A stretch of 64,000 nucleotides of DNA, from positions 1-64,000 of the forward strand of contig NC_067286.1 in assembly GCF_020740795.1 (NCBI RefSeq), written 5' to 3'. This DNA comes from Apus apus. Taxonomy: Eukaryota; Chordata; Aves; Apodiformes; Apodidae. Below, piece after piece: positions 48,896 through 61,600 of this stretch. The position numbers and the translations under genes are program-made. Under the pieces are notes generated by a model. The model was not told the DNA's origin, ran no database searches, and saw nothing but the letters and a program-made list of their open reading frames with translations. Positions within the stretch are counted from its first letter, which is position 1, and each line of letters begins with the position of its first letter.

Positions 48896-51800
48896 CTAGG
48901 GTCCAGTGGAGTCTGAATCTTCAATGAGCACCTCTGTGGTGGCTCCCAGGATCTCTGTGTTCATGACCAGCCCCTCTGGGTTTGCACTGCTGCCGCTGCC
49001 CACAAAGAGCTTGCCATCAGCCACCAGGCTGACGCGCTCGGCGCCTCCGCAGAAGGTCTTCGGGACCCCCTCGGGGGTGAGCAGCAGGCAGTCAGCGGGG
49101 GCCGCGCTTCCCAGGGGGTCAGGAAGGAGGGGGAGGCCCTGGCCGTCGGTGGGCGGCACAATGGCCTCAGGATTAGTGCCCAGGATGTCAGTGCTGGTGA
49201 TCAGGGCACCTGCGTTGGCAGCCAGTGCTTCAGCAATAAGCACTTCAGGGTGGCTCTTGGCTTTGTGAGCCACCACGCTGTCCTTCTTCTCAAACTTCTT
49301 GCCGCAAATGTTGCAGGAGAACTGGTAGAATGAGTCTGCATCGTGCTTCTTCATGTGCCAGTTGAGGGAAGCCTTCTGCCGGCAGGTGAACCCGCAGATC
49401 TCACACCTGGGAGGGGAGAAGGGGAAGGTCACAACAAAGGGACATCCCCACACACTTGTGGGGACAGCAGTAGCAAAGAGATAACCCAGGACAACAGCAG
49501 GGACTCGCTACAATGGGATGTCACCGCGGCTCCAGCTCTTCCAGTTTTATTTGCAGAGGGCTTATGTTCCTCAGATTTCTCCTGAGACATTGCCTCAAGG
49601 AGCAGGTGAGACAAGTGGCACCTCCAACACTCCTACAGGTGTGCGTTTAAAGAGAGGCGGGAGACCAAGAACAGGTTCCAGCCTTGACTTCAGAGCTGCT
49701 CCTGCTCTTGGCACGGCCCAAGAACACCCTTGGTGTACCCAGGGGTCCTCAATGTAGGGGAGCAAGAGACAGGCAGAGGTACTCACTGCAAGGGCTTCTC
49801 GCCCGTATGGATCATTCGGTGCACCGCCAAGTTATGAGAACTCTTAAACGCCCGGGCACAGTACTCACAGATGTAATCCCTTTGATCTAAAAAGCAACAC
49901 CAGTTGGAGCATTACTCTCCCACAGATCTGCTCCCTTTCCCAGCTCTCACATGTTGCAGGCAAAGCTGCCCAAGAAGCAGCAGAACTAGAAGTGCTGGGA
50001 GGCCGGCTGGCATAGAAAAGGAGGTGCCCAGCAATACAACACAGCAGCTGGAGAGTTAAGGAGTGATTAAGACTCTCCTAAGAGCTAATTATCCATTCTG
50101 ACCAATACTGAAGGACTGGCAATTTAGGATAGAGTTTGACTTGGTTTGTTCCTCTACAGAACCCCCGAGTGCTACTCACCAAGAGGTGAATTAAAAGCCT
50201 ATTTCTTTAATTTCCTTAAAATACAGTAATCCAGAAGGAAATAATATTGTGCTACTGCTGCAAATCTTTGTCACCTGCCTTGGCTTCAGTCTCCCCAGAA
50301 GTCCTAGAGCTTTTCCATTTTTCTCCCCTCCCTCCCCTCTCTGTTCACTGATCTGAGGAGGAGTTTGTATCCGTTTCCCACCGCGCGGTACCTGTGTGGT
50401 GCTTGGCATGCCGCAGGAGCTGCTTCTGGAGTCGGAAGAGCCGACCACAGGAGGGATGAGGACACACGTATTTTTTCTTCAGCAAGTGCTGGTACTTTAT
50501 GTGATGCTACAAAGGAAGAGTGAAAGTTTGTAGACTCTATCTTTACATGGCTAAGAGAACAGCTGAGACACATGGATCCCAGATGGCCCCTTGGCCAGCC
50601 ACCAGACCCCAGTCTCTGACAAGACACCCTTACAGCACAAACGCAAAGGCTTTGATCTCCATTTGAAAGAAAACAAACGAATGTGGACCCCTAGCAATTG
50701 GGCAGAAAGACACAACTGGCCACAGGTGGTTAAATCTACCAAAACGTCACTATTAGAAAGGGTGTTTCAGTGCCAGTGGAGGATTAGATACCTGCTCTGA
50801 ATGGCCCCTCCCTGCCCTCAGACATGCCACTCAGGAAGGGAAAAGCCTCAACCAACCTGCAAGTAACGCGGGTGAGCCAGGACTGTGCCGCAGCCTTCCA
50901 TCTCGCAGCGGACATACTGTATTGGGGGCTTCTTCCTGAGGAGGCCGTAAGGAGGGGGCAGTGGTTAGAGGATGCAGCTGAAGCCAGGGCAACAGCAAGA
51001 GAAATGACTGAGTGCAGCTCAGTGATGTGAGAGCAGAGGACTACTGCTCCAGTATTCTTGTTTGGGCTGTGCTCACACTATCCAGTATTTCACTCCACTC
51101 CTGGCACTACTTGAGGGCTCTTCCCAGAGCTGAGAAAACCACAGGAGAGAGTTCCCAGAACTGGCTAATGCTAGGCTAAGGATCTACTCAGAAGTGAGAA
51201 GGAGGGAGTTAGGGTTCAGTTGGAAAAAATCAATCCCACACCTACAGGGAGAAGGGGGAAGGAAAGGAAGGAAGTCGAGGCATGCTGCTATTTTTTTTTT
51301 ATATATATTTTTTTTTCTTTCCTTGAAGGCAGATTTCTGTCCTGTACAAGAGAGATGGCTTTGAGATAATCAACATCTCTGTGCAGGACACAAGGGAAAC
51401 AAGTCTTCAGAACAGAACTGAGGGGAACACTTACCTTCTCTTGGGCAGCCTTGGGCTCTTGTCATCCTTTCTCCTCCTTCCCCTCCTGTAACAGGGTTAC
51501 AGAAACAGAATTGGAAGAAACTTCTCTACATTGGTAGTGGGCAGAGCTTTTGAAGTGTATGCTATAAAGCAGGAGCACGCTTTAAGAAATACTACAGAAC
51601 TCTTTTATGGCAGAAAAGGAACACTGCACCCAGAGCAAGTTATCTTATCTGGCAAGCCAGCTACGTGGTCTGCATCGGAACGAAGAGATTCTAAGGAAAG
51701 CTCTTTTAGGAGATGGGCGGGTCCCCTACAGAAGATAAATAACCAGACCTCCGTGCAAAGTGCCTCTGCACTCTGCAGAACTGCCACAGACACGGGTGGC

Positions 51801-54800
51801 TCCCCGGGGAAGGTGACACTTTTCTGCATGATATTTGGTGGTACGTGGCAGACCTGAAATCACCCGGCCTCTGCCGACAGTAGTCAGGCTGCAGCTGCAC
51901 AACTACCTCTAGGTCTAGAGCACCACAGGCTCCTGAGCACGGCTGCCTGGCTCCAATCTGTCTCCAATGGGTGCCCCACCTTCCCATCATCATCTGTTAA
52001 GCTCTCTGGATTTCGCAAAAGCAGCCTTGATGGGCCACCTTTGTTAGGTCAGACTTGGGGTGCTGAGGCCCCATTTCTGGTCTTAATCCCTGCAGGGGGA
52101 TATTCTCTTGACCCAGGCAGAATAACAAATTAATGACTACAGGTCAAAGCTGACTTAGTCCATGAAAATGGAGTTCCCTGCCGGGAAGCTGGCTGGGTTT
52201 CCCCTTGGAGCAGCAGGTCTGCCAGGATGCCTGCTACTTAGGTCAGGACACCAACTAAGGAAACTTCTCGAGATTGTGACCTCATCTTTGGCATGTGATA
52301 TATTTCTTCTAGATATATCTTCGCACGAACCTTTTCTCTGCTGGGCAAGTGATTCCAGGTACCTCAGGGGGAAACACTCTCTTTTGTCTGAGCGTGCACA
52401 TGTGGGGCTGTTATTATCATCCATGTTAAGACTAGTCAAAAAAAATCTTAGTTATCCTTAAGTAGTTGTGCTGTAATGTATTAATATTCTGTAGTGTATT
52501 AATATTTTGTAATGTATTAATGACTAACATTCAAATCTGTGGTATAAATTTTCATTTATCAGACTGTTGCTTGGAATAAACATTCCTAAGAAGCTCCTGC
52601 GTGTTTCTCGGTCAGTGCCTCCATCATGGCTTCAAGTTTTTTCTTTTAAACCTGCAACTGTCCAAACTATTTGTGATCTTATGGTTAAATTCTTCCCTTT
52701 CCAGGCTGCACATCAGCAGACAAGATTCTACTCTTTGAAGTTTCTGCTGCAGACAATTAGCAAGCTATGGCCTCATTAACTGCCAGCTATAGAAAAATCA
52801 CCCCAGTGCAAGTTGGAGGCTGATTCAGAGGAAGACAACATTCCTGAGAAATAAACACTTCATATGGTTTGCTCTCAAAACCGCTCCCATTTCCTAATGC
52901 ATTTTTTATAAACATGTAATTTTGCCAACAGTCCAGAACTGATGGTGGACCCTATTTCTTCTGCTCTGTTGGGTAACGTTTCACACCACGTGCAAAACAT
53001 CAATCTGCGTGACCAGGAAGAACAGGATTAATGAGGTAGCAGATATTTTACAGCCTCCTGAATTAACTACAGCAGCTCATACACCTGTCAAGACAAAAAA
53101 AAAATAAATCTATGCTCTGTCTGAGCAGACCTATGCTTACAAGTAAAATGCACCCTGCCAAGCAACAGCTGTGTCCAGAACTTTGTGCCTGCCTGACCAC
53201 GTTGCTGAGACACTTCCAGGAGATAAATGGAAAACCATTCTAGACTGTACTGAGACATCTTTATTGAACAGGGACTCAGCATTCAAGCCTTCAGCAGGCA
53301 CAGGTTTTGCTACACACAAAAGCAGTGTCTGATCCAAACACCACAACCACAAGCCTCAGAAAGCCATCTCTAACAGGAAAAAAATTATTCTCAAAATCCC
53401 AGCATGCTTGTTCCTCCCCAATGTAAATCAGTTCTGCAGCAGCTTAGAAACAGCAAGAGAAGTTTAAACGAAGGTGTCAAGAGCCCAATGCTGCAGACCA
53501 GCAGAGGGAGCCTCGTTTGTTCCAACTGCTCATAGAGGAGCTTAAGTACAAAAACGGCTTTTCTTTTTCCCCTTCACACTATCCCAAAAGAACGTCTTTT
53601 ACACAGACATATAAATCCAATCTACCTCTGTTGCCAGAAGAAAAGCTTCAGTGTAGAGTTCCAGTGACAGCATACCCAAAGGTTTCAAGTCTCCACTTGA
53701 AGCACTTAGTGGTTGACAAGGTAGCAAAAGTTTGTTCTTTATTTCTCCAAAACGAGGGAGAACACAGCTGTTTTTCCTGAGCACTGGTAGGTTAGTCCCA
53801 AATGTACAAAGACGACACTTACCACATGACACATACAAGGTACCCCCTGTCTGCCTCTAGGCACACAACAGAAAAGCTGTTGCCTTCTCTGACTGGTTTT
53901 CTAAGACAGACTAACCCGCTTCAGACATCACAACATACACAGGTAGGCTGACTAAACCACACTATCGAGAAAAACCCCTCAAACTAAATGAAAATACCAA
54001 CTCTTCTATTTTTCCTTGCCCACCACGTGCAAGATAGCAGGAAGCAGGACTTCTGTAAGAACAAAAGGTTCTGTCCTATTACCTTTCAAGCCCAGAGGAG
54101 GGGGGAAGTCAACAGCAAAACACTGTTCTACACTAGCAAGAATGCAACATATACAATACACACTGCTACAAAAAAACTGCAGAGTTTTACTCACTTCCTT
54201 GGTGGTTCTTCATCTTCCTGAAACTCATTCTCTTCTTTCACTTCTAACTTAATCTCCTTCTGTTTCTCTTTTTCCTCTTTCACCTTGCTAGTTTTCCTCC
54301 TTTGCTTTGGTGTTTCCCTACAAAGATATAAATACATTTTACTCCAATACTCTTCCCATCGTACGCATTTTATGAAGACTTAAGCAAAAACTGGATTTAA
54401 GTTCCAAACTATTTATTAAGTCCCACTTCTAGGCAGAAGCATGAACAAGGATTAAGGAAGAACCTGACAGCCAGCAGGGCTCCACTGGCTCTATTTATAC
54501 CATTAGGGAAGAGCTGCAGGCAATATTTAGAAAATGTTGTGTCCAATGCGAGCCATTCCACCCTGACAACCAGCACGGGTTCTTTGGGTAGTATTAAGCT
54601 CATTCAACCAAGATGCCACAATTTTTTGGGGTCTAAAGACACAGTAAGTATATAATCCAATATACTTTTCTAGATGGGGCTTGTAGGTTTCATCTCTCGG
54701 ATCATCTTTGAAGGGAACTTCTTCCTCACTGATGAGCATCTCCTCATCATCACTGCTAGGAGAAGAGGAAAACAGAGGACTTTAGCAGCAACAGCTTAAG

Positions 54801-55679
54801 CAGTACTACAAAACCATTCATGCTTCATCCCCTAGGATGGGTAAAGACACTATCACACAGCCCTTTCTCATCCAGGATGGCTGAGGAAACAGCTACGACT
54901 AAGGGGCATGACGACAGCCAAAACAGATAGGCTAGGCACAGCAGCCTCCTCTTGTGAACCCACCCAATTACAGCCTCTGCTCCTGAAGGAATAAAGCTAC
55001 AAGGTGAAATGCCCAGGCTGCATCTTACTGTCCACTTCTTCACAGTATCTCCTGACATCTGCAGTCTATCTACAACCCAGACTGAAAATGCAAAGGTCCA
55101 GGACTGAACGAAAACAGACCTACTATCCACCCCATACATCCTTCCACAGAAGCATTTATTTTCCTGTCTTGAGACACTGAATAGGAAGAAATAACACAAA
55201 ATAATGAGTTTCCTACCTGACTCTAGCTGGAGACTGGTGCTCTTCTGTGACCACTGAAAGGAAAAGCCACCATTAGGTTTCAATCTGTGTCTGCTGCAGG
55301 GAGCTGCTGTGTCGACACTCGGCTCCAGGAGTGCTGGTGGCAGAGGGCACCGCTGGCTGCGCAGCGCCGGCCAGCCTGCGCGCAGCTCTGCGCTACGCCC
55401 GCGCCCAGCGCCCTTCACAGCTTCTCAACACCCGCCTCTCTGCAGGCGCTCCGCGCCAGGACCCCCACGTACCGTACTCGAGCTGGTCTGCGTTCGGCTC
55501 CGACTTGCAGACGAGCTGCAGGGCGCCCGGCTTGGTCCTGGCGGCGCGGGCCCGCTCGGCGTGGCGCTGGCGGGCGGCCCTGCTGCGCCAGCTCCTGCCG
55601 GGCCTGCCCGCGCCAGCCGGGGAGCCGCGGCTCGGGGCGCTGCTAACCTCCTCCTCCTCCTCCTTCTCTTCTTTGGGAT
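48896..55679 (-). CDS. ZFP91: ZFP91 zinc finger protein, E3 ubiquitin ligase (5' exons missing)
   Basis: Nine coding exons on the minus strand: 55679-55473, 55253-55217, 54755-54666, 54317-54195, 51485-51435, 50935-50857, 50506-50392, 49886-49787 and 49406-48896. All phases agree and they encode 436 residues to the stop. The first starts at DPKEEKEEE, near human residue 125 of 570, so the N-terminal exons lie outside or were not found. The order is an acidic stretch, an Arg/Ala-rich region, SEPNADQLEY, EEMLISEEEVPFKDDPRDETY, a Lys/Glu-rich coiled-coil-like segment, RGRRRKDDKSPRLPKR, then five C2H2 fingers (CEMEGC, CPHPSC, CEYC, CEICGFTC, CNICGKKF) and a C-terminal tail ending in EVLIEDSDSTGP. 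In mammals this nuclear protein attaches Lys63-linked ubiquitin to NIK and supports non-canonical NF-kB signalling. The first listed acceptor has a poor pyrimidine tract. Confidence 0.93.
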
Positions 55680-58600
55680 CTGAAACACCCGTTGCGATCT
55701 CGTCAATAATAATGAAAAGCATAAGCTGTCATTAACGCAGACACTCGGCTGTGCCGGGGACTCCTCTGCCTCTCGCAGATCTGGCGCGCAGCTCTGCCAA
55801 GCCAGGACACACCCCGGGGCCTTACTTCAGCCAGCCTTTAAAACTCTTACCACATCTCCTACTGCCTCTAAGCAAAGACACAAATATTTAAAAACAGCTT
55901 ACATGTCTCTCTGATACAGGCTTATAAGATGATTATTTGCTGGTTCTGATCTCCCCTAAGCATTACAAGATAAGACACTCATAAAACTCAGCAACTGCTT
56001 TATGAAAGACTAACTTCAAAAATGGACCAGATTCAGTTGTGTTTGGAGAATCCCCCAAACACATATTTAATCAGAATTGTACACCTGGTAGTAACCCAGA
56101 GGAATCTGAGGGGGATGTTTCTGGTCTTGTGCTAGAGCAAAAAGCATCACAACCACAGGTAGCCTGAGATCTTTGCATTCACTTATAGCCTCTACAGGTG
56201 GTTTCTTTTTTGGTGGATGGCTCATCTCCAGATGTTTTGGCAAGATAACAGAACTGGCAAAAACATCTCTGTGAGCAAGTTCATCCCTTAAAAACTAAAA
56301 TTCCCGAGGACAGTTCACTTTACCTCAGTTTTTGGTGCTTGCTGTGACACTGGACCTTTATGCACAAAAATGCCTTTTGAAATTTCACAAATGATGTACT
56401 GAAGAAATCAATTCCAAGTATCTGGCTGAGCTCAGAACTACAGGTTTGCCACTGCTTTAGCACACAAACCCAGCTGCAGTGCTCCGCAGGCCTGTGCTCT
56501 TGGCTAGGCTCTGCCCCACTCCTCCCCACCCAAACACGTTTACCCTGCTGCCCCAGCCCCAGGGGGATCTGCTGCCCCAGCAGCCACCGGCCCTGCTGCT
56601 GACAGGCCTGGCAGTGGGTCACAACCAGCAGGAAGTCCTGTGCTGTGCTGGGGGTCCCTGTGAAGAGCAAATTGCACATCAAGGCCAACCTCCAGACCTC
56701 CACTATCACCTCACGGAGGTCCATCTCGCCACAAGAAGGCTGACAACAGGCTTGAGCAAGCCTCTGGATTCTGCGTTGAAGCTGTGTTAAGCAGCAGGTG
56801 GTACCAGAGACATCCCGAGGCACTCCCCAGCTGGAAACCTCTAATTTCACATCAAGCCTTTTGAACCAAATGATCCTTTTACTTGCAACATGTAGTTTGC
56901 TTTGTGTGACTCTTTCCCCAGTCCTTGATTACCAAGGTGGGAATAATCAACATTTGATTGAAAAAAATCTGACTGGAATCCAGGATGTGAGGCATCACAG
57001 TTTCACTGTGAAACAGCTACCAAGTCTCGTATTTTACATGTATAGAGCCCCATCATCACCAGAGCAGGAACCACACCTTCTTTTTGGCTTCTTGGTTTAG
57101 CAGATATCAAGGTGATCTACGATTGCTTTACATTTTTAATCCTAAGTGTGAACATCCTCGGGTTTTTTTAATGCTAAATCTAATCAAAAAGCATTTGAGA
57201 CTATTCTCTAGAAATTTCGCCCTCAAACACTGCTGCTCTTGAAGGAGCTTTATTCCCTTGGAAGATCAGGCATTCAGCTGATTTCCCAGAAAGAGTTTGT
57301 ATTGTGAAGATCAGACTTACAGACTTGAAACAGACCTCCCTAAGAATACATTTCTACAAAGCGCAGGATCGCTTAGCAATTTTGCTTCAATTCTCTGAAG
57401 TGTAGGTGTTTATTAAGCCTTTCCCCACTATTTCCCCTTTTTACCTCTTCCTCTACCTCAGTATGCTTGCTTAGCAGATTCACTGCAGTTTTACATGCTA
57501 TGAATACCTGCATACCTCAAGAAAAAATCCACAGTTAGGAGAAACATAAAATATTTACACTGCAGTAGAACACACAGCAATTAAGTAAAAAAAAAAAGTT
57601 GAATAAAATATATAGCACTACAAAGCAATACAGAGCTATCAGTTGAACATCCTTCTAATTCTAGACCCTCCCAACAGGGGACACAGGCCCCCCCTGTGTC
57701 AGAGCTGCACTGGGAAACTTGCATCTGCCAAGTGTTCAGCTGCACCAGCAGCTGGAATCAGCCCTCACCAAGACATTGTCTGAAATCTAAAATTCAAAGA
57801 GAAAAGTCCTAGATTTTTAATAAACACTATGTCTCTTTCCCACACCTAATTTTTCTCTTTTCCTTCATAAAAACAACTTTCTGATTAACCTAGCCTGCCT
57901 CTCAAAAAAAACAAAACAACAAAATAAAAACCAACAACCAGACCAAAACGAAATGACCCACAGCACTAAACACAGAGACAGCAGCTGGCTTAGAGAGAAA
58001 AGCAGCACGTCCTCCTCCTGCTGCTTTCTTCTCTAACACACCTGACCTGGCATTAGGGGTAATCACAAGCCTGTCATCACAAGCTGCAATTTTAATTGGG
58101 TTTGAGGATTCCTCCCCATGCTTCCGATGTGAGGCAGAACTCATGCCAGCACTTGGGTCAGGAACACCCCTGTCCATGTCTCTGTATCACCAGTGGGAGG
58201 AGCCTGGAGATGCCAACCTCCCCCCATTGACTGCACAGTGATTTATTTTCACTCCTATCTTGGTTACCACATGTCCTGGTTAAACCTGGGCACAACATGA
58301 CACGTCCCCTCCCAAATGTCTCCACACACAAACCCTCACTCCTCAGCAGGATTTGGCTAATGGTGCAAAGAAATGAGAAATAAGATAGAGGGAACCAACA
58401 TGCTACTACAGATAATCAGGCTCTGCTTTTCCAACAAAAAAAGATGCCACTTGGACCTCTTGAGACTGAAACATCAGAAAATTTTAAATTGGAAAGGCCA
58501 TAGTCAATTCTGCACTTAGAAGTGTATAAACTTGTCAAAAACATTAGCTCTGGCTAGCCACGATCTCTCTGTCAGGTTCCTGTCCTCCCAGAGGATGCAC

Positions 58601-61600
58601 AGAAAATGGATTATACGCCAACATCCTCTTACTGCACTGCAAGTGTCGGCAGTGGTGATGGACACCAGGCCATAAGAACTCCCAACTCCAGGAGGACAAA
58701 AAAAAAAGCAGCACTGAGCACTCCCTTTGATGGGCTGCTGCAATGTGGGCTCCTGCCTCCTTCGGGCCTGGGACTCAGAGCTGCTCTTCTGCCCAAACCA
58801 CATTTCATGGAGAACGGGGCAACAGAAGCTATGACTTGCCAAAGTGAGTCTGCCAAGAAATGCCCCCATGCTCACAATGCCCTGACTCCCCCAGTGCTGA
58901 GGTTAATTGTTATCCACCTCTTCCTGTAGCCTCTGCAACAGCCACTGCCGGGAGGGGCTGCACATCTGCACCTTACAGGATCATCCAAGGGGGGTGAAGA
59001 ATATCCACCTTCTGAACTCCTACCAGTCCTTTTCATCTTTTGGCTCCCCAGGCTCCTCCTACCTTGAACTCTCCCTTAAGTAAAGCATTTAATAATAAAC
59101 AGGTTTCATTCTGAGGTACTTTCACCATTCTGTTGATTCTTCTCAAAGGCCTTTAAACTTAATAGTATTCAGAAAGAAAACATTACAGATGAGTGATGGT
59201 ACTCAAGAGGCATCAAACACCCTTTAGCGTTAACATTTGCCAAGAAAACACCAGTCACTGGGAGAAGGGACAAGAAAAGAAACAGGGGAGGAAAATAGCT
59301 ACAAAGTTGTACCTCTTATAATTGTTTAGACAACCAAAAGACAAGACAGAGCTTACCCCAGTAAGGCTCCATCTTTACTCAGCATCCTAGTCAGCAGATT
59401 CCTGTGTCAAATGTGCAGCAGAAATAAATGTATTCTCGTTCACACTCTCATTCTGCCCCTGGAGCACTGCACACAGGGTTACCAAACCAGCTAGAGCATC
59501 TCTCAGAACTCGTATAATATTTTTCTGCATACACCAGCATTACCACAAACTGAAACAAATGGAATAAATACCAAAGTTTGCCTGCTGCCTCCCAGACCAG
59601 AAGATAAACTCACCCTTATGAGTCTCAGTTTCTCCCTATAACACACACCCACTTTGAAGGAAGCCAGAGACTGGCACTTGTGTTTTCTCATGCTTTGCTT
59701 CTTACTTCATCTGCAGGCACATCCCTCCCTGGCCCCACAGTAGCTTCTTTATGGGAGACTGTTCCAGGAACAGGGTGCTCACTGCTTCCTTCTTACATCA
59801 CTGGATGCACCAAGTGTTAAGAGCGTGTCTGGGAAGCTGGTAGCAAGCTGATGAGGATCTGAGCAGTAAACACACATATCCCAGAGCCAACACCTCCTCA
59901 ACCCTCTTTCCAAGCACTGAAGGAAAGCAAAAATCCCAGGCAATTACCCATTGCAAAGAGCAGAACGGAAAAGTCCAAACAAACTGCATTTACTTGCTGA
60001 AGAAGAAGTAGTTGCTTCACCAGAGGACTCGCATGACCATGCTCTCTGTCCACTGCCCTCCTCCTAACCCTGTTCCCCAACAACCTGCAGACAGAGGGGC
60101 CACGGTGCTCCATATTTTGGGGAGAGATCAGCAGGCAGCCAGAGAACAGGGACCCGATCTGCCCTCCCCGCAGGAAGGGCAGAGGGAAGGCAGGACACGG
60201 GTCTGCAGGCAGAGCCGCTGCAGCCCCCGGGCTGCCCCAAACAGCCTCCTGCCCGCAGCAGAAATACAAAGTTACCCCAGAACCGGAGCTGTTTGCTGCT
60301 CCACGGCTGCTTTTACCAGCCTTTATTTACCAAGCCCTTCTGCCTGCAGCTCAGAGGCTGGTAGGCTTGTTGCAGTAAGAGATTTCCCTCTTTTTCACAT
60401 CACAACAGTGACAAACACCCGTGCCATTTTATCTATCCTTGCTGTACAGAAAAACAAAACTTTCAACTGTTACAGATTCATTGTTTGCTGATTACTAACA
60501 AGAAATTTTCTAAACTTTGATTTATAAAGCATATGAAAGCATCTTACTAATCCTGCAAAGTAGATACTTTCAAAAAATACCAGTATACCATTAAGTGAAT
60601 GGAAAATTGACTACAACTTACTGAGTTAAAAAACAACTATTATTAAAATAAACACACCACAACATAAATGCATCTCAGATTGCAACTCAGATTTAAGGTA
60701 GTAACCATGCAACAGATAAGGGACTGAACATATAATTGTTTTAATGGCACAGACAAAGATGAAACTCAGGAAAAAAATCCTCATGTAAACCTCTACCCAA
60801 ACAACTCCCTGCCCCAAAGTGCCGTGAAATTGTGCAATTGGGACACAGGAACATCCTCATAGGAGTCAAAGTAGGCTTGGGCAATCCAAGTTATTCAAAT
60901 TCAGCATATTTTTATCAAGTTTGATTTTAAGTAATGACATTTCTCCCTCAAAACACTGGCAAAGTGTTAAGGGAAAGCAGTCATTATAAAGAGGTATAAT
61001 GAGAGTTATCTATGAAAACAAACAAACAAACAACACTTTGCACAACTAGAGTCTTGACAGTTTTCCATCTTTTTTGTTTAATCTGTGGACTCTCACAGCT
61101 TTTCTAGCAGTTAGAAGTGGACTGCCTGTACTTCCCAGGCATGTCCTTTCCCAGTCCTTGAAGGCACAACCCTCTGACCCCCCTGTCCCCTGAGCCTTCG
61201 TATCGCAGCTTGGAAGCCACTGGAGTGAGAGAAGGGCAGCAGCTGCCGCCACCTGGGGGCTTTACAGCAGCCTCGTGTGGGAAGACCAGGAGAAAACAAC
61301 CCCACGAACTTATCAGCAAGGTAGTTCCCCCCAGGTGTGAACAGAGAAGTGTTCCACTCATGGCTCCCCCTCTAACCATGCGCTGAAGCAGCACAAACAC
61401 TGCTGGCATCACCCTCCAGCCCACGCTGTGCACAACACTTGGATCCGAGGTCACCAGGGAGGTGCACGTGGCTCTACCTGTTTCATGAGGCCCTGTCCTA
61501 CCTCTCCAACAAACTCTTCTTTCCACCTTTTAACTTCACTGCTCCCCAGCCCTCACGCACGTTAGGAATGACACTGGATCCTGCCCTTATTATTGCAAAA

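Noticed and set aside
59355-59402. Possible small minus-strand exon (LLTRMLSKDGALLG) in the ZFP91 intron
   Set aside because: It has an AG before it and a GTAAGC after it, but does not match any ZFP91 segment and a chance occurrence is likely.
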